Shown: positions 9,038-15,507 of the stretch, one piece after another
How the letters are laid out: each line of letters opens with the position of its first letter
How positions within the stretch are numbered: position 1 is the first letter of the stretch
NCBI RefSeq assembly: GCF_013409045.1
Contig: NZ_JACCBT010000001.1
Coordinates: 7,356,669 to 7,420,668, forward strand
Length of the DNA: 64,000 nucleotides
Source of the DNA: Actinomadura citrea
GTDB taxonomy: Bacteria > Actinomycetota > Actinomycetes > Streptosporangiales > Streptosporangiaceae
Direction of reading: 5' to 3'
Made by a program: the position numbers and the translations under genes
The notes under the pieces: generated by a model
Database searches by the model: none
Told to the model about the DNA's origin: nothing
What the model saw: only the letters and a program-made list of their open reading frames with translations

Positions 9038-9046
9038 CCTGCGGCG

Positions 9047-10423
9047 CTACCCGGCGAGCGTCCGGACGACCTCGCACCCCGCGCGCAGCTCGGCCAGGGT
9101 CGCGGCGGAGCCGTAGCCGATCACCAGTCCGGAGGCGCGCACCGGGCCCATGTGGTGGCGGTCCAGCGTCTCCACCACGACACCGCGCCGGGCCGCCTCG
9201 TCCACGGTGCGCGCGGCCACCGTCTCCGGGACGTCCACCACGAGGTGCAGGCCGGCCGTGTCGCCGCGCAGGGGCAGGCCGTCCAGCGCCTGCACCACCA
9301 CCTCGCGGCGCCGTGCGTACTCCCCGCGCATCCGGCGGACGTACCTGTCCAGGTCACCCCGTTCCAGGAGGAGCCTCAACGCGTCCTGCGGCACCACGGC
9401 GGTGCGGTCGTTCAGCTCCTCCCTCCGGAGCGCCACCTCCGCCACCAGGTCGGGACGGCCTCCCAGCCAGCCGACGCCCATGTCCGCGGTGAGGATCTTG
9501 GCGGTCGTACCCAGGTAGACGACGACGTCCGGGTCCAGGCCGTAGAGCGCGGGCAGCGGCGCGACGTCGTAGCGGAACTCTCCGTCGTAGTCGTCCTCGG
9601 CGACGAGCGCCCCGTTGCGCCTCGCCCATGCCAGCAGGGCCTGCCTGCGCGGGACGGGCAGCACGCCGCCCATCGGAAACTGGTGCGACGGCGTCGTGTA
9701 GACGATGCGCAGGTCATCGGGCAGAGCATCGACAACGAGGCCGTGCTCGTCCACAGGGCAGGGAACGAGCTCCGCGCCACGTCCCGTCAGGACCGCGCGC
9801 GCTCTGCTGTAGCCGGGCTCTTCCACACCCACCCGGTCCCCGGGGCGCAGCACGGTCGCGGCAAGCAGATCGAGCCCGTTCGTCGCTCCACGCGTGATGA
9901 GAAGGCCGTCCAAGGGACAGGTCACGCCGCGACTACGCCTGATGTAGTCGGCGAGAGCCTGCCGTAGGCCGAGCAGACCATGCGGGTCCTGACGCTGCTG
10001 CGGCGGCATCCCCGCAGCGAGCCGCCATGCCCTGCGCCAAGCGGGTGTGTCCAGGGCCCCGATCCAGGCGAGACCGGGCCTCAGGTCGATCTCGTGTGGG
10101 GCCGCAGCCCTCCGCACCGATATCGTCTCCGGCACCTCATGCCTCGGCACAGGCGCGGCGGCGACACCCTCGGTCACATAGGTGCCGGACCCATGCCGCC
10201 CTTCCAGCCAGCCCTCCGCGTAGAGCTGCTCATACGCCTCCGTCACCACCGTCCGGCTGACACCGAGCAGACCGGCCAGCGCCCTGCTGGACGGAAGCCG
10301 CTCGCCCGCGGCGAGCCGTCCCTCCCCCATCGCGGAACGCAACTGCGCGACGAGTTGCGTGCTCATCGGCCGCCGTGCGTCCCGCTCCACGGAAAGAGGC
10401 AGATCGATCGACAAAGTGGTCAC
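9047..10423 (-). CDS. MocR/PdxR-type regulator: GntR DNA-binding plus aminotransferase domain
   Basis: 458 aa, GTG start at 10423. The winged-helix GntR domain occupies about 1-85 (RPMSTQLVAQLRSAM, LPSSRALAGLLGVSRTVVTEAYEQL). The rest is a fold-type I aminotransferase domain with the PLP-site segments EEPGYSRARAV, DDYDGEFRY and GTTAKILTADMGVGWLGG, where Lys is the expected Schiff-base residue. MocR proteins bind PLP and usually control vitamin B6 synthesis or linked genes. It stands back-to-back with a pyridoxamine-phosphate-oxidase-like gene, a typical target, and repeated AAGTGGYCA boxes lie between them. Confidence 0.9.
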   Translation of the reverse strand: MTTLSIDLPLSVERDARRPMSTQLVAQLRSAMGEGRLAAGERLPSSRALAGLLGVSRTVVTEAYEQLYAEGWLEGRHGSGTYVTEGVAAAPVPRHEVPETISVRRAAAPHEIDLRPGLAWIGALDTPAWRRAWRLAAGMPPQQRQDPHGLLGLRQALADYIRRSRGVTCPLDGLLITRGATNGLDLLAATVLRPGDRVGVEEPGYSRARAVLTGRGAELVPCPVDEHGLVVDALPDDLRIVYTTPSHQFPMGGVLPVPRRQALLAWARRNGALVAEDDYDGEFRYDVAPLPALYGLDPDVVVYLGTTAKILTADMGVGWLGGRPDLVAEVALRREELNDRTAVVPQDALRLLLERGDLDRYVRRMRGEYARRREVVVQALDGLPLRGDTAGLHLVVDVPETVAARTVDEAARRGVVVETLDRHHMGPVRASGLVIGYGSAATLAELRAGCEVVRTLAG

Positions 10424-10462
10424 CTGCTATACGCGCCAAGTGGCCATACCGGCCAGGCCACT
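10414..10462. promoter_or_regulatory. Candidate MocR operator: direct repeats and inverted repeat
   Basis: AAGTGGTCA (10414-10422) and AAGTGGCCA (10438-10446) are direct repeats 24 bp apart, and the second also forms an inverted repeat with GGCCACT (10456-10462; left arm AGTGGCC at 10439-10445). MocR regulators are known to bind direct repeats in divergent promoters, so this is the likely control site. The first repeat overlaps the GTG start codon of the regulator, which suggests autoregulation. Confidence 0.6.
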
Positions 10463-10483
10463 CGCCTCCTAGCGTAAACGGAC

Positions 10484-11134
10484 ATGAACCCGCTCTCCTC
10501 AACCGCCCGCACCCGTCTCGGCCGCCTTCCCGAACGCTCCAGCACCGACCGTTCCGTCCTGTACGAGATCCTCGACGACGGCATGATCTGCCACCTCGGC
10601 CTCATCGTGGACGGTTCACCCCGCGTCATCCCCACCGGCTACGGCCGCCTGGACGACACTCTCTACCTCCACGGATCCACCGGGGCGAGCAGCCTCAGGG
10701 CCGGGCCGTCCCAGGACATCTGCGTCACCGTCACCCACCTGGACGGGCTCGTCCTCGCCCGCTCTCTGTTCCACCACTCCATCAACTACCGCAGCGCCGT
10801 CGTCTACGGGACGCCCCGCCTCGCCGACGACCCGGAGGAGAAGCTGACCGGCCTCCGCGTCATCACCGAGCAGCTGACCCCCGGCCAGTGGGACGTGGCC
10901 CGCCGGCCCAACCGCAAGGAACTGGCCGGCGTCTCCGTCCTGGCGCTCTCCCTGGACGAGGCGTCCGTAAAGGTGCGGCAGGGCCCGCCCGGAGACGAGG
11001 ACGAGGACCACGCCCTCGACGTCTGGGCCGGCGTCCTGCCCGTCACCCAGGCCTTCGGCACACCGGACCCCGATCCGCTGCTGCGTCCCGGCATCCCCAT
11101 CCCCGGACATATCGCCCAGCGCGTGACCTCCTAA
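10484..11134 (+). CDS. Pyridoxamine 5'-phosphate oxidase-like flavin-binding protein
   Basis: 216 aa with the FMN-binding split-barrel pattern of the Pyridox_ox_2 family: YEILDDGMICHLGLIVDGSP, VIPTGYGRLDDTLYLHGS, and the RSLFHHSINYRSAVVYG strand region. Members bind FMN, F420 or heme; the true PdxH C-terminal dimerisation domain is absent, so this is not a proven PNP oxidase. It is divergent from the MocR gene with 60 bp between starts, the classic regulator-target arrangement, so control by PLP status is inferred. Confidence 0.85.
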   Translation: MNPLSSTARTRLGRLPERSSTDRSVLYEILDDGMICHLGLIVDGSPRVIPTGYGRLDDTLYLHGSTGASSLRAGPSQDICVTVTHLDGLVLARSLFHHSINYRSAVVYGTPRLADDPEEKLTGLRVITEQLTPGQWDVARRPNRKELAGVSVLALSLDEASVKVRQGPPGDEDEDHALDVWAGVLPVTQAFGTPDPDPLLRPGIPIPGHIAQRVTS

Positions 11135-11186
11135 TTCGATCGCCCGCTATGCCCCGCGCAGTCGTTCATGGCCGTAGGGTGAGTGC

Positions 11187-11783
11187 ATGAACGAGCGGCT
11201 GGTCTGGATCGACTGCGAGATGACGGGACTCGACCTGCGCGACGACGCGCTCATCGAGATAGCCGCCCTGGTCACCGACAGCGAGCTCAACATCCTCGAC
11301 GAGGGCGTCGACGTGGTCATCAAGCCCCCGCCCGAGTCGGTCACCCAGATGACCAAAGTCGTCCGCGACATGCACACCACGTCGGGCCTGCTGGAAGCGC
11401 TCCCCGGCGGGGTCACCCTCGCCGAGGCCGAGGACATCGTCCTCGCCTATGTCAGGGGCCACGTGAAGGACGCCAAGAAGGCGCCCCTGTGCGGCAACTC
11501 CATCGCGACCGACCGCTCGTTCCTCGCCCGCGACATGCCGGCCCTCGACTCCCACCTCCACTACCGCATGGTGGACGTCTCCTCGATCAAGGAGCTTGCC
11601 CGGCGCTGGTACCCGCGCGTCTACTTCGCCAGCCCCGAGAAGAAGGGCGGCCACCGCGCCCTCGCCGACATCACCGAGAGCATCCAGGAACTGCGCTACT
11701 ACCGCGCCGCCGTCTTCGTCCAGCAGCCCGGCCCCGACTCCGACACGGCCCGCGCCATCGCCTCCCAGGTCGCCTCCGGCTGA
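11187..11783 (+). CDS. orn: Oligoribonuclease (3'-5' exoribonuclease)
   Basis: 198 aa, the normal family length. All DEDDh exonuclease motifs are visible: WIDCEMTGLD (ExoI, Asp and Glu), GNSIATDRSFLARDMP (ExoII) and HRALADITESIQELRYY (ExoIII, His and Asp). Orn degrades 2-5-nt RNA fragments and pGpG in the cytoplasm. Actinobacterial orn genes are often followed by a tRNA gene; here tRNA-His starts 54 bp downstream. Confidence 0.97.
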   Translation: MNERLVWIDCEMTGLDLRDDALIEIAALVTDSELNILDEGVDVVIKPPPESVTQMTKVVRDMHTTSGLLEALPGGVTLAEAEDIVLAYVRGHVKDAKKAPLCGNSIATDRSFLARDMPALDSHLHYRMVDVSSIKELARRWYPRVYFASPEKKGGHRALADITESIQELRYYRAAVFVQQPGPDSDTARAIASQVASG

Positions 11784-11837
11784 CCCACCCCGAAGAAGCC
11801 GCTACACTACTGGGAGCCGGGATCGATCCCGGCCACG

Positions 11838-11913
11838 GTGGGTGTAGCTCAGCTGGCAGAGCACTTGGTTGTGGTCCAAGATGTCGGGGGTTCAAGTCCC
11901 CTCACTCACCCCA
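11838..11913 (+). tRNA. tRNA-His (GTG anticodon)
   Basis: The 7-bp acceptor stem GTGGGTG/CACTCAC contains one G-T pair. The anticodon stem CTTGG/CCAAG frames the loop with GTG at 11871-11873, and the T-arm reads GGGGG-TTCAAGT-CCCCT. A G lies at the -1 position (11837) opposite the discriminator C, the hallmark of tRNA-His. CCA is encoded (11911-11913). Confidence 0.97.
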
Positions 11914-11915
11914 AC

Positions 11916-11954
11916 GAGAAGCCCTGGTCATCACGAAGACGACCAGGGCTTCTC
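11916..11954 (+). terminator. Perfect 14-bp hairpin after tRNA-His
   Basis: GAGAAGCCCTGGTC (11916-11929) and GACCAGGGCTTCTC (11941-11954) are fully complementary around an 11-nt loop, two bases after the tRNA CCA end. This is the transcript terminator of the orn/tRNA-His unit; no U-tract follows. Confidence 0.8.
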
Positions 11955-12131
11955 CGCGTCCTGCGTCAGGCTCCCCCTCTCGGACGTCCGATTCCGGGAG
12001 CGATCTGGGAGTGATCTTGCTACCAGCGAGCTTCCGTAACTCCCTTCGAACCGCGCCGGATGCGGTCACGATCTAGCGTCGGCCGTCCTCCAGACGGACC
12101 CTCACAAGAGGGACTGAGGAGGAAACCGACA

Positions 12132-12980
12132 GTGACGACCGCCGATCAGCCATCTTTGTTCGGGCCCGACCCTCACGAGCCGCTGGTGAAGCCTCCAGGC
12201 CACTTGGAGGAAGAGATGCGCGTCCTGATCACCGTTAAGGCCGCGCCGAACCCTTCGGAGACCTACGGCGAGACCGTGTGCGTCGCCGGTATCCGGATCG
12301 ACGTGGAGCCGACGCAGTGGGTTCGGCTGTATCCGATCAATTTCCGCGAACTGGAAAGCAACAACACGTTCCGCAAGTACGACATCGTCTCCGTCCGCGC
12401 CCGGCCCGCCCCTGCTGATCCGCGCCCGGAGAGCTACCGCCCGAATATCAGTACCGTCCGAGCCGAGACGAACATTCCGAAGTGGGATCGGCGCAAGGTG
12501 TTCGTCATCGACCACGTACAGGCTTCGATGTGCGACCTGCTGGCCGACGTTCGCAACCAGCCGCCGGCACGCTCTCTGGCCGCCATCCGCCCACGAATGG
12601 TCAAGAACATAGAGATCAAGCCACACGGGGGCTGGAGGCCGGACGAGCAGGCGAAGATTGATCGCTACGTCACGCAGGAGAACCTGTTCGGGGGCGGCCC
12701 CCGCACTCCCCTCGAAGCCCCGCGGTTCAGGGGCTGGTACGACTACCTGTGCCAGTCGGCGACCTGCAAGGGGCACAAGCAGGGCATCTACGACTGGGAA
12801 TGGGTCGCCCTGCAACGGAACCTGCGTGGCGTCAGCGACGCCGTGGCCAAGGAGGAGTTGCGGAACAAGTTCTTCGAGCAGATGTGCGGCCCGGACAAGG
12901 ACACGATCTTTTACGTGGGCAACCAAGCCAAGCGCCAGCAGACGTTCATGACCTTGGGGGTCTTCTACCCGAAGCGGTGA
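12132..12980 (+). CDS. Conserved protein of unknown function, partner of a DUF488 gene
   Basis: 282 aa, GTG start at 12132 placed nine bases after GAGGAGG; the frame is open further upstream without a better start. Visible blocks are VLITVKAAPNPSETYGETVC (about 31-50), a VRLYPINFRELE segment, a Cys pair CQSATCKGHKQGIYDWEW (about 219) and the end DTIFYVGNQAKRQQTFMTLG. A possible zinc site uses the Cys of CQSATC and nearby Cys/His. I do not recognise a characterised family. Base composition is lower in GC than its neighbours, it lies behind a tRNA gene, and it overlaps the convergent DUF488 gene by 16 bp, all suggesting transfer as a pair. A nucleic-acid or defence role is only inference. Confidence 0.75.
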   Translation: MTTADQPSLFGPDPHEPLVKPPGHLEEEMRVLITVKAAPNPSETYGETVCVAGIRIDVEPTQWVRLYPINFRELESNNTFRKYDIVSVRARPAPADPRPESYRPNISTVRAETNIPKWDRRKVFVIDHVQASMCDLLADVRNQPPARSLAAIRPRMVKNIEIKPHGGWRPDEQAKIDRYVTQENLFGGGPRTPLEAPRFRGWYDYLCQSATCKGHKQGIYDWEWVALQRNLRGVSDAVAKEELRNKFFEQMCGPDKDTIFYVGNQAKRQQTFMTLGVFYPKR

Positions 12981-13423
12981 ACCTCGGCGGCGATGGCGTC
13001 GGCCACCACGTCACGGTGGCAGCGTTCTTGCTCGGCTTCAAAGCAGAGCAGTGCAACCCTGCGTTCGGTTGCCCAGCCGGCGATGGCCGAGAGCCACTCT
13101 CGCGCGGCCGGTGCGTCCAGCTCCTCAGCGAAGCGCTGTCTAGCGTCCCGCAGTTCCGACGGGCCGCCGCCGAACCCCGCGCGGTTCTCCTTCGGGTTGC
13201 CGAGCGGCCGGGCATGCTCGTATCCGATCCCGACAGAGTCCAGGGCTTCGGCCAGGGCGCGCTTGCTGAATCCGCGTTTGCGTGAGATCGGGTTCAGCCG
13301 TACGTCTACGAGAAGCGAGACGCCTTCGGCGGAGAGCTGCGCAAGGAACGAGGCGAGGTCATACCCCTGGTAGCCGATGCCGGTCAAGCCGGTCTGGCCG
13401 GTGAACTGATCGGTTACGGACAT
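12965..13423 (-). CDS. DUF488 family protein
   Basis: 152 aa from ATG 13423, which follows GAGAGG; an in-frame GTG at 13549 would add 42 residues that do not belong to the usual domain. DUF488 signatures are TGIGYQGYDLASFLAQL at the start, LLVDVRLNPISRKRGFSKRAL with the conserved DVR, YEHARPLGNP, and the end block VALLCFEAEQERCHRDVVAD with Cys and CHR. The family is found across bacteria beside DNA-modification and defence genes, but its biochemistry is not established. It converges on and overlaps the unknown gene at 12132-12980. Confidence 0.85.
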   Translation of the reverse strand: MSVTDQFTGQTGLTGIGYQGYDLASFLAQLSAEGVSLLVDVRLNPISRKRGFSKRALAEALDSVGIGYEHARPLGNPKENRAGFGGGPSELRDARQRFAEELDAPAAREWLSAIAGWATERRVALLCFEAEQERCHRDVVADAIAAEVHRFG

Positions 13424-13650
13424 GCCGCTCAGCCTCTCATGGCGATCATAGATGTAAACCGCCTCCCCCTCAGTTCGGGCAATATCCGCTGTTTTGGCGA
13501 CCGCCTTCGGTCTTGGCACCCACTTGAGCAAGACGTCCAGGGTCCGCACTCCGGACCGAGGCGCCGGCCAAGCCCGCTCGCGCTACCGCTACCTCCCAAG
13601 GGCACCCGAGAGCCGTGAGGAGTGGCGCGCATCTCCGGAGTGGGGTGGGC

Positions 13651-13764
13651 TTAGGTGCCGCGCATGCCGGGAACCTCGTGCCCCATCCGCTCGGATTTCA
13701 GGACATACGGGGTGCCCGCGTTGACCATGCACGGCCGATGACCGCGCCGGAGGCCCGTGGGGCG
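13651..13764 (-). pseudogene. Remnant of a tyrosine recombinase (integrase) C-terminus
   Basis: A 37-codon frame between two stops reads TGLRRGHRPCMVNAG...PYVLKSERMGHEVPGMRGT and ends just where the usual YSH active-site segment should follow. It matches the actinobacterial phage/ICE integrase pattern LRHGHKTWMI..GTP.V..SERMGHE.PG.RG.YSH, including the Arg-x-x-His box, but the second position of the RHGH box is Arg, the catalytic Tyr is lost and no upstream integrase body is visible. It is a dead fragment about 1.7 kb from tRNA-His. Confidence 0.6.
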
Positions 13765-14265
13765 TCAGCCAGGGCAGAGCGGGTCTCGACTCCTACCGCC
13801 TCGTCCAGACTCGCGCCCGAACCGAACACGTTGTCGGTTGATCTTCACCGACCACATCGCCCGCCCTCGCCAGCGGGAGTTCGTCCCCGGAGAGGGCCTT
13901 TGACCTGGATGTTTGAAGTCGTGGTGTTAGGGCTCGTAAACGCGGGGCCGGCGCTTCAACCATGCACTCCACGCCCCCGTCACTAAATCTCATCGACATC
14001 ACCCCTTAGCTTCCTGGCGGCCGTCGCTCATACCGACGAACAAACGTTGCCGCTTCTCACGGCCACAACCATCTGGGTGCCAGCCGCACACTGTTCGCAT
14101 CGCCGCCCTGGCTACGAGGCCAGGGCCTGGGCGCCCGCCGACGATCAGGTCCTGACGCCGTTCCGGTCTCGATAAGGCGTCCGTAGTGGCGGGCTCATCG
14201 ACCTTCGAAGATCATCCGGTTATGCTCCGACCCTAGAGATGTCAACGACACGCCAAGGGCGATGG
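13765..14265. other. Gene-poor stretch with degenerate sequence
   Basis: No frame here has both a ribosome binding site and a recognisable product, and the GC content drops. A leftward stop-to-stop frame of about 60 codons near 14000-14210 (containing VCGWHPDGCGREK) and a rightward MFEVVVLGLVNAGP start near 13909 may be debris of inserted genes. Together with the integrase relic this looks like a decayed mobile element. Confidence 0.4.
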
Positions 14266-14835
14266 ATGAGCGTCGACGAGACGGCCCCGCTGCGCGTACT
14301 CGTGGTGGACGGTGACGCCCAGGGCAGGGCTGACGTCATCTCCGTACTGGAGGCCAGCGACGAGTTCCAGGTCGTGGCCGAGTCCCCCGATCCCGCAGCG
14401 GCGGTTCCGCTGGCCGAGCGCCTGCGGCCCGACATCGTCCTGCTGGACGCGGCGGCCGCCGACCACGTGCTGCCCCTCAGCACGTCCTCCCGCGTCTTCG
14501 TCCTCGGCTCGGACGACCAGCCCGCCGTCGAGGCCGCCCTCCGCGCCGGCGCCTGCGGTCACCTCGTCCCCGGCTCGTTCACCGCGCACGACCTCGTCCG
14601 CGGCGTCCGCCACGCGTCCCGCACCACCCTCGGCCTGTCCGCCCGCGAGGCCGAGGTCATGGATCTCATCGCCACCGGCCGCTCCAACGGCGAGATCGCC
14701 CGGCAGCTCTTCCTCAGCGAGAAGACGGTCAAGAACCACGTCAACCGCATCTACGCCAAGCTCGGCGTCGGCTCCCGCGCCACCGCCATCGCCCTCTGGC
14801 GGGGCATGATGAGCGTCCTCCCGGCCAGGGACTAA
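14266..14835 (+). CDS. LuxR-family response regulator with atypical receiver
   Basis: 189 aa from ATG 14266, six bases after AAGGG; an ATG at 14239 would add nine residues. Receiver domain about 10-120: the first beta strand LRVLVVDGDAQGR keeps one acidic pair in altered form, DIVLLDAAAADH has the phospho-acceptor Asp, but the conserved Lys of the last strand is replaced (GHLVPGSF). The C-terminal LuxR helix-turn-helix is complete: LSAREAEVMDLIATGRSNGE and SEKTVKNHVNRIYAKLGV. No histidine kinase is adjacent, so it is an orphan whose switching may not need phosphorylation. Confidence 0.88.
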   Translation: MSVDETAPLRVLVVDGDAQGRADVISVLEASDEFQVVAESPDPAAAVPLAERLRPDIVLLDAAAADHVLPLSTSSRVFVLGSDDQPAVEAALRAGACGHLVPGSFTAHDLVRGVRHASRTTLGLSAREAEVMDLIATGRSNGEIARQLFLSEKTVKNHVNRIYAKLGVGSRATAIALWRGMMSVLPARD

Positions 14836-14919
14836 ACCGGTTCGCACTGGTCCGCAGGGCCTGATACTGTTCTTCCTGTCGCGAGGGACCCCGGCCCACC
14901 GCCGAGGCCCGTACGACAG

Positions 14920-14992
14920 GCGCCGTTAGCTCAATTGGCAGAGCAGCGGACTCTTAATCCGCGGGTTCGGGGTTCAAGTCCCTGACGGCGCA
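14920..14992 (+). tRNA. tRNA-Lys (CTT anticodon)
   Basis: Acceptor stem GCGCCGT/ACGGCGC, D-arm AGCTCAATTGGCAGAGC, anticodon stem GCGGA/TCCGC around loop CTCTTAA with CTT at 14953-14955, and T-arm with GGTTCAAGTCC. The CCA end is not encoded (ACC C follows), unlike the tRNA-His. Confidence 0.97.
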
Positions 14993-15004
14993 CCCGCTAC
15001 CACC

Positions 15005-15035
15005 AGCGACGACGTCCCTCCCGGGAGTCGTCGCT
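15005..15035 (+). terminator. Hairpin terminator after tRNA-Lys
   Basis: AGCGACGAC (15005-15013) pairs with GTCGTCGCT (15027-15035) around a 13-nt loop, 12 bases after the tRNA. A 9-bp perfect GC-rich stem at this place fits transcript termination. Confidence 0.7.
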
Positions 15036-15507
15036 GCTTCCGTATGGGGCCGAATTGAGGCCGACCTGCGCCCGCCACTGTGCGTGCGATCAAGGCGAGA
15101 TCGTTTCGGCCCTTCTGAGGGCGACCAGCGCCCGGGACGCACGCACGTGGACCCATTCGGATCACCCCCCGCATGGAGTTCAGTTGCCCTTTCGGCATCG
15201 CCGGGTCAACGCCATGGAACCGAAAAGCGCCCTTTCGCCCGCGTCGTTTGTTGCGGGCCGAGGCGCGTCGGCGGTGGGCAGGATGTAGATCTCATCGGCG
15301 GCGTTCGCGGACGAGCGGCCCCGGCGACCCGGAACGCGGAGGTCCCGCCCCCCTCGTGCAGCCAGACCAGCCGCTGGAAGTCCGGGTGGCGCGAACCGAC
15401 CCTCTCCATCCGCGGCGGCGGAAGGTGACGGCGTGGTGACGGATGACTGCGGATGCCTCCACAACGATCAATCAGACGTTATTGTCTTTTTGAGAGGGAG
15501 GTGTGCC
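15036..15507. other. Intergenic region upstream of the first kinase gene
   Basis: 472 bp between tRNA-Lys and the kinase. Short frames on both strands lack ribosome binding sites and similarity. The last 50 bp are AT-richer (15462-15495) and probably hold the kinase promoter, though no clear hexamer pair was read. Confidence 0.4.

Noticed and set aside
11838..13764. Duplicate of the tRNA-His 3' end as an attR site near the integrase relic
   Set aside because: I looked for a copy of the T-arm and acceptor sequence between 13000 and 14200 and found none, so no att pair is claimed.
13909..13986. A PadR-like beginning MFEVVVLGLVNAGP
   Set aside because: Only about 14 residues resemble the family and the frame stops soon after without the winged-helix body; too short to call.
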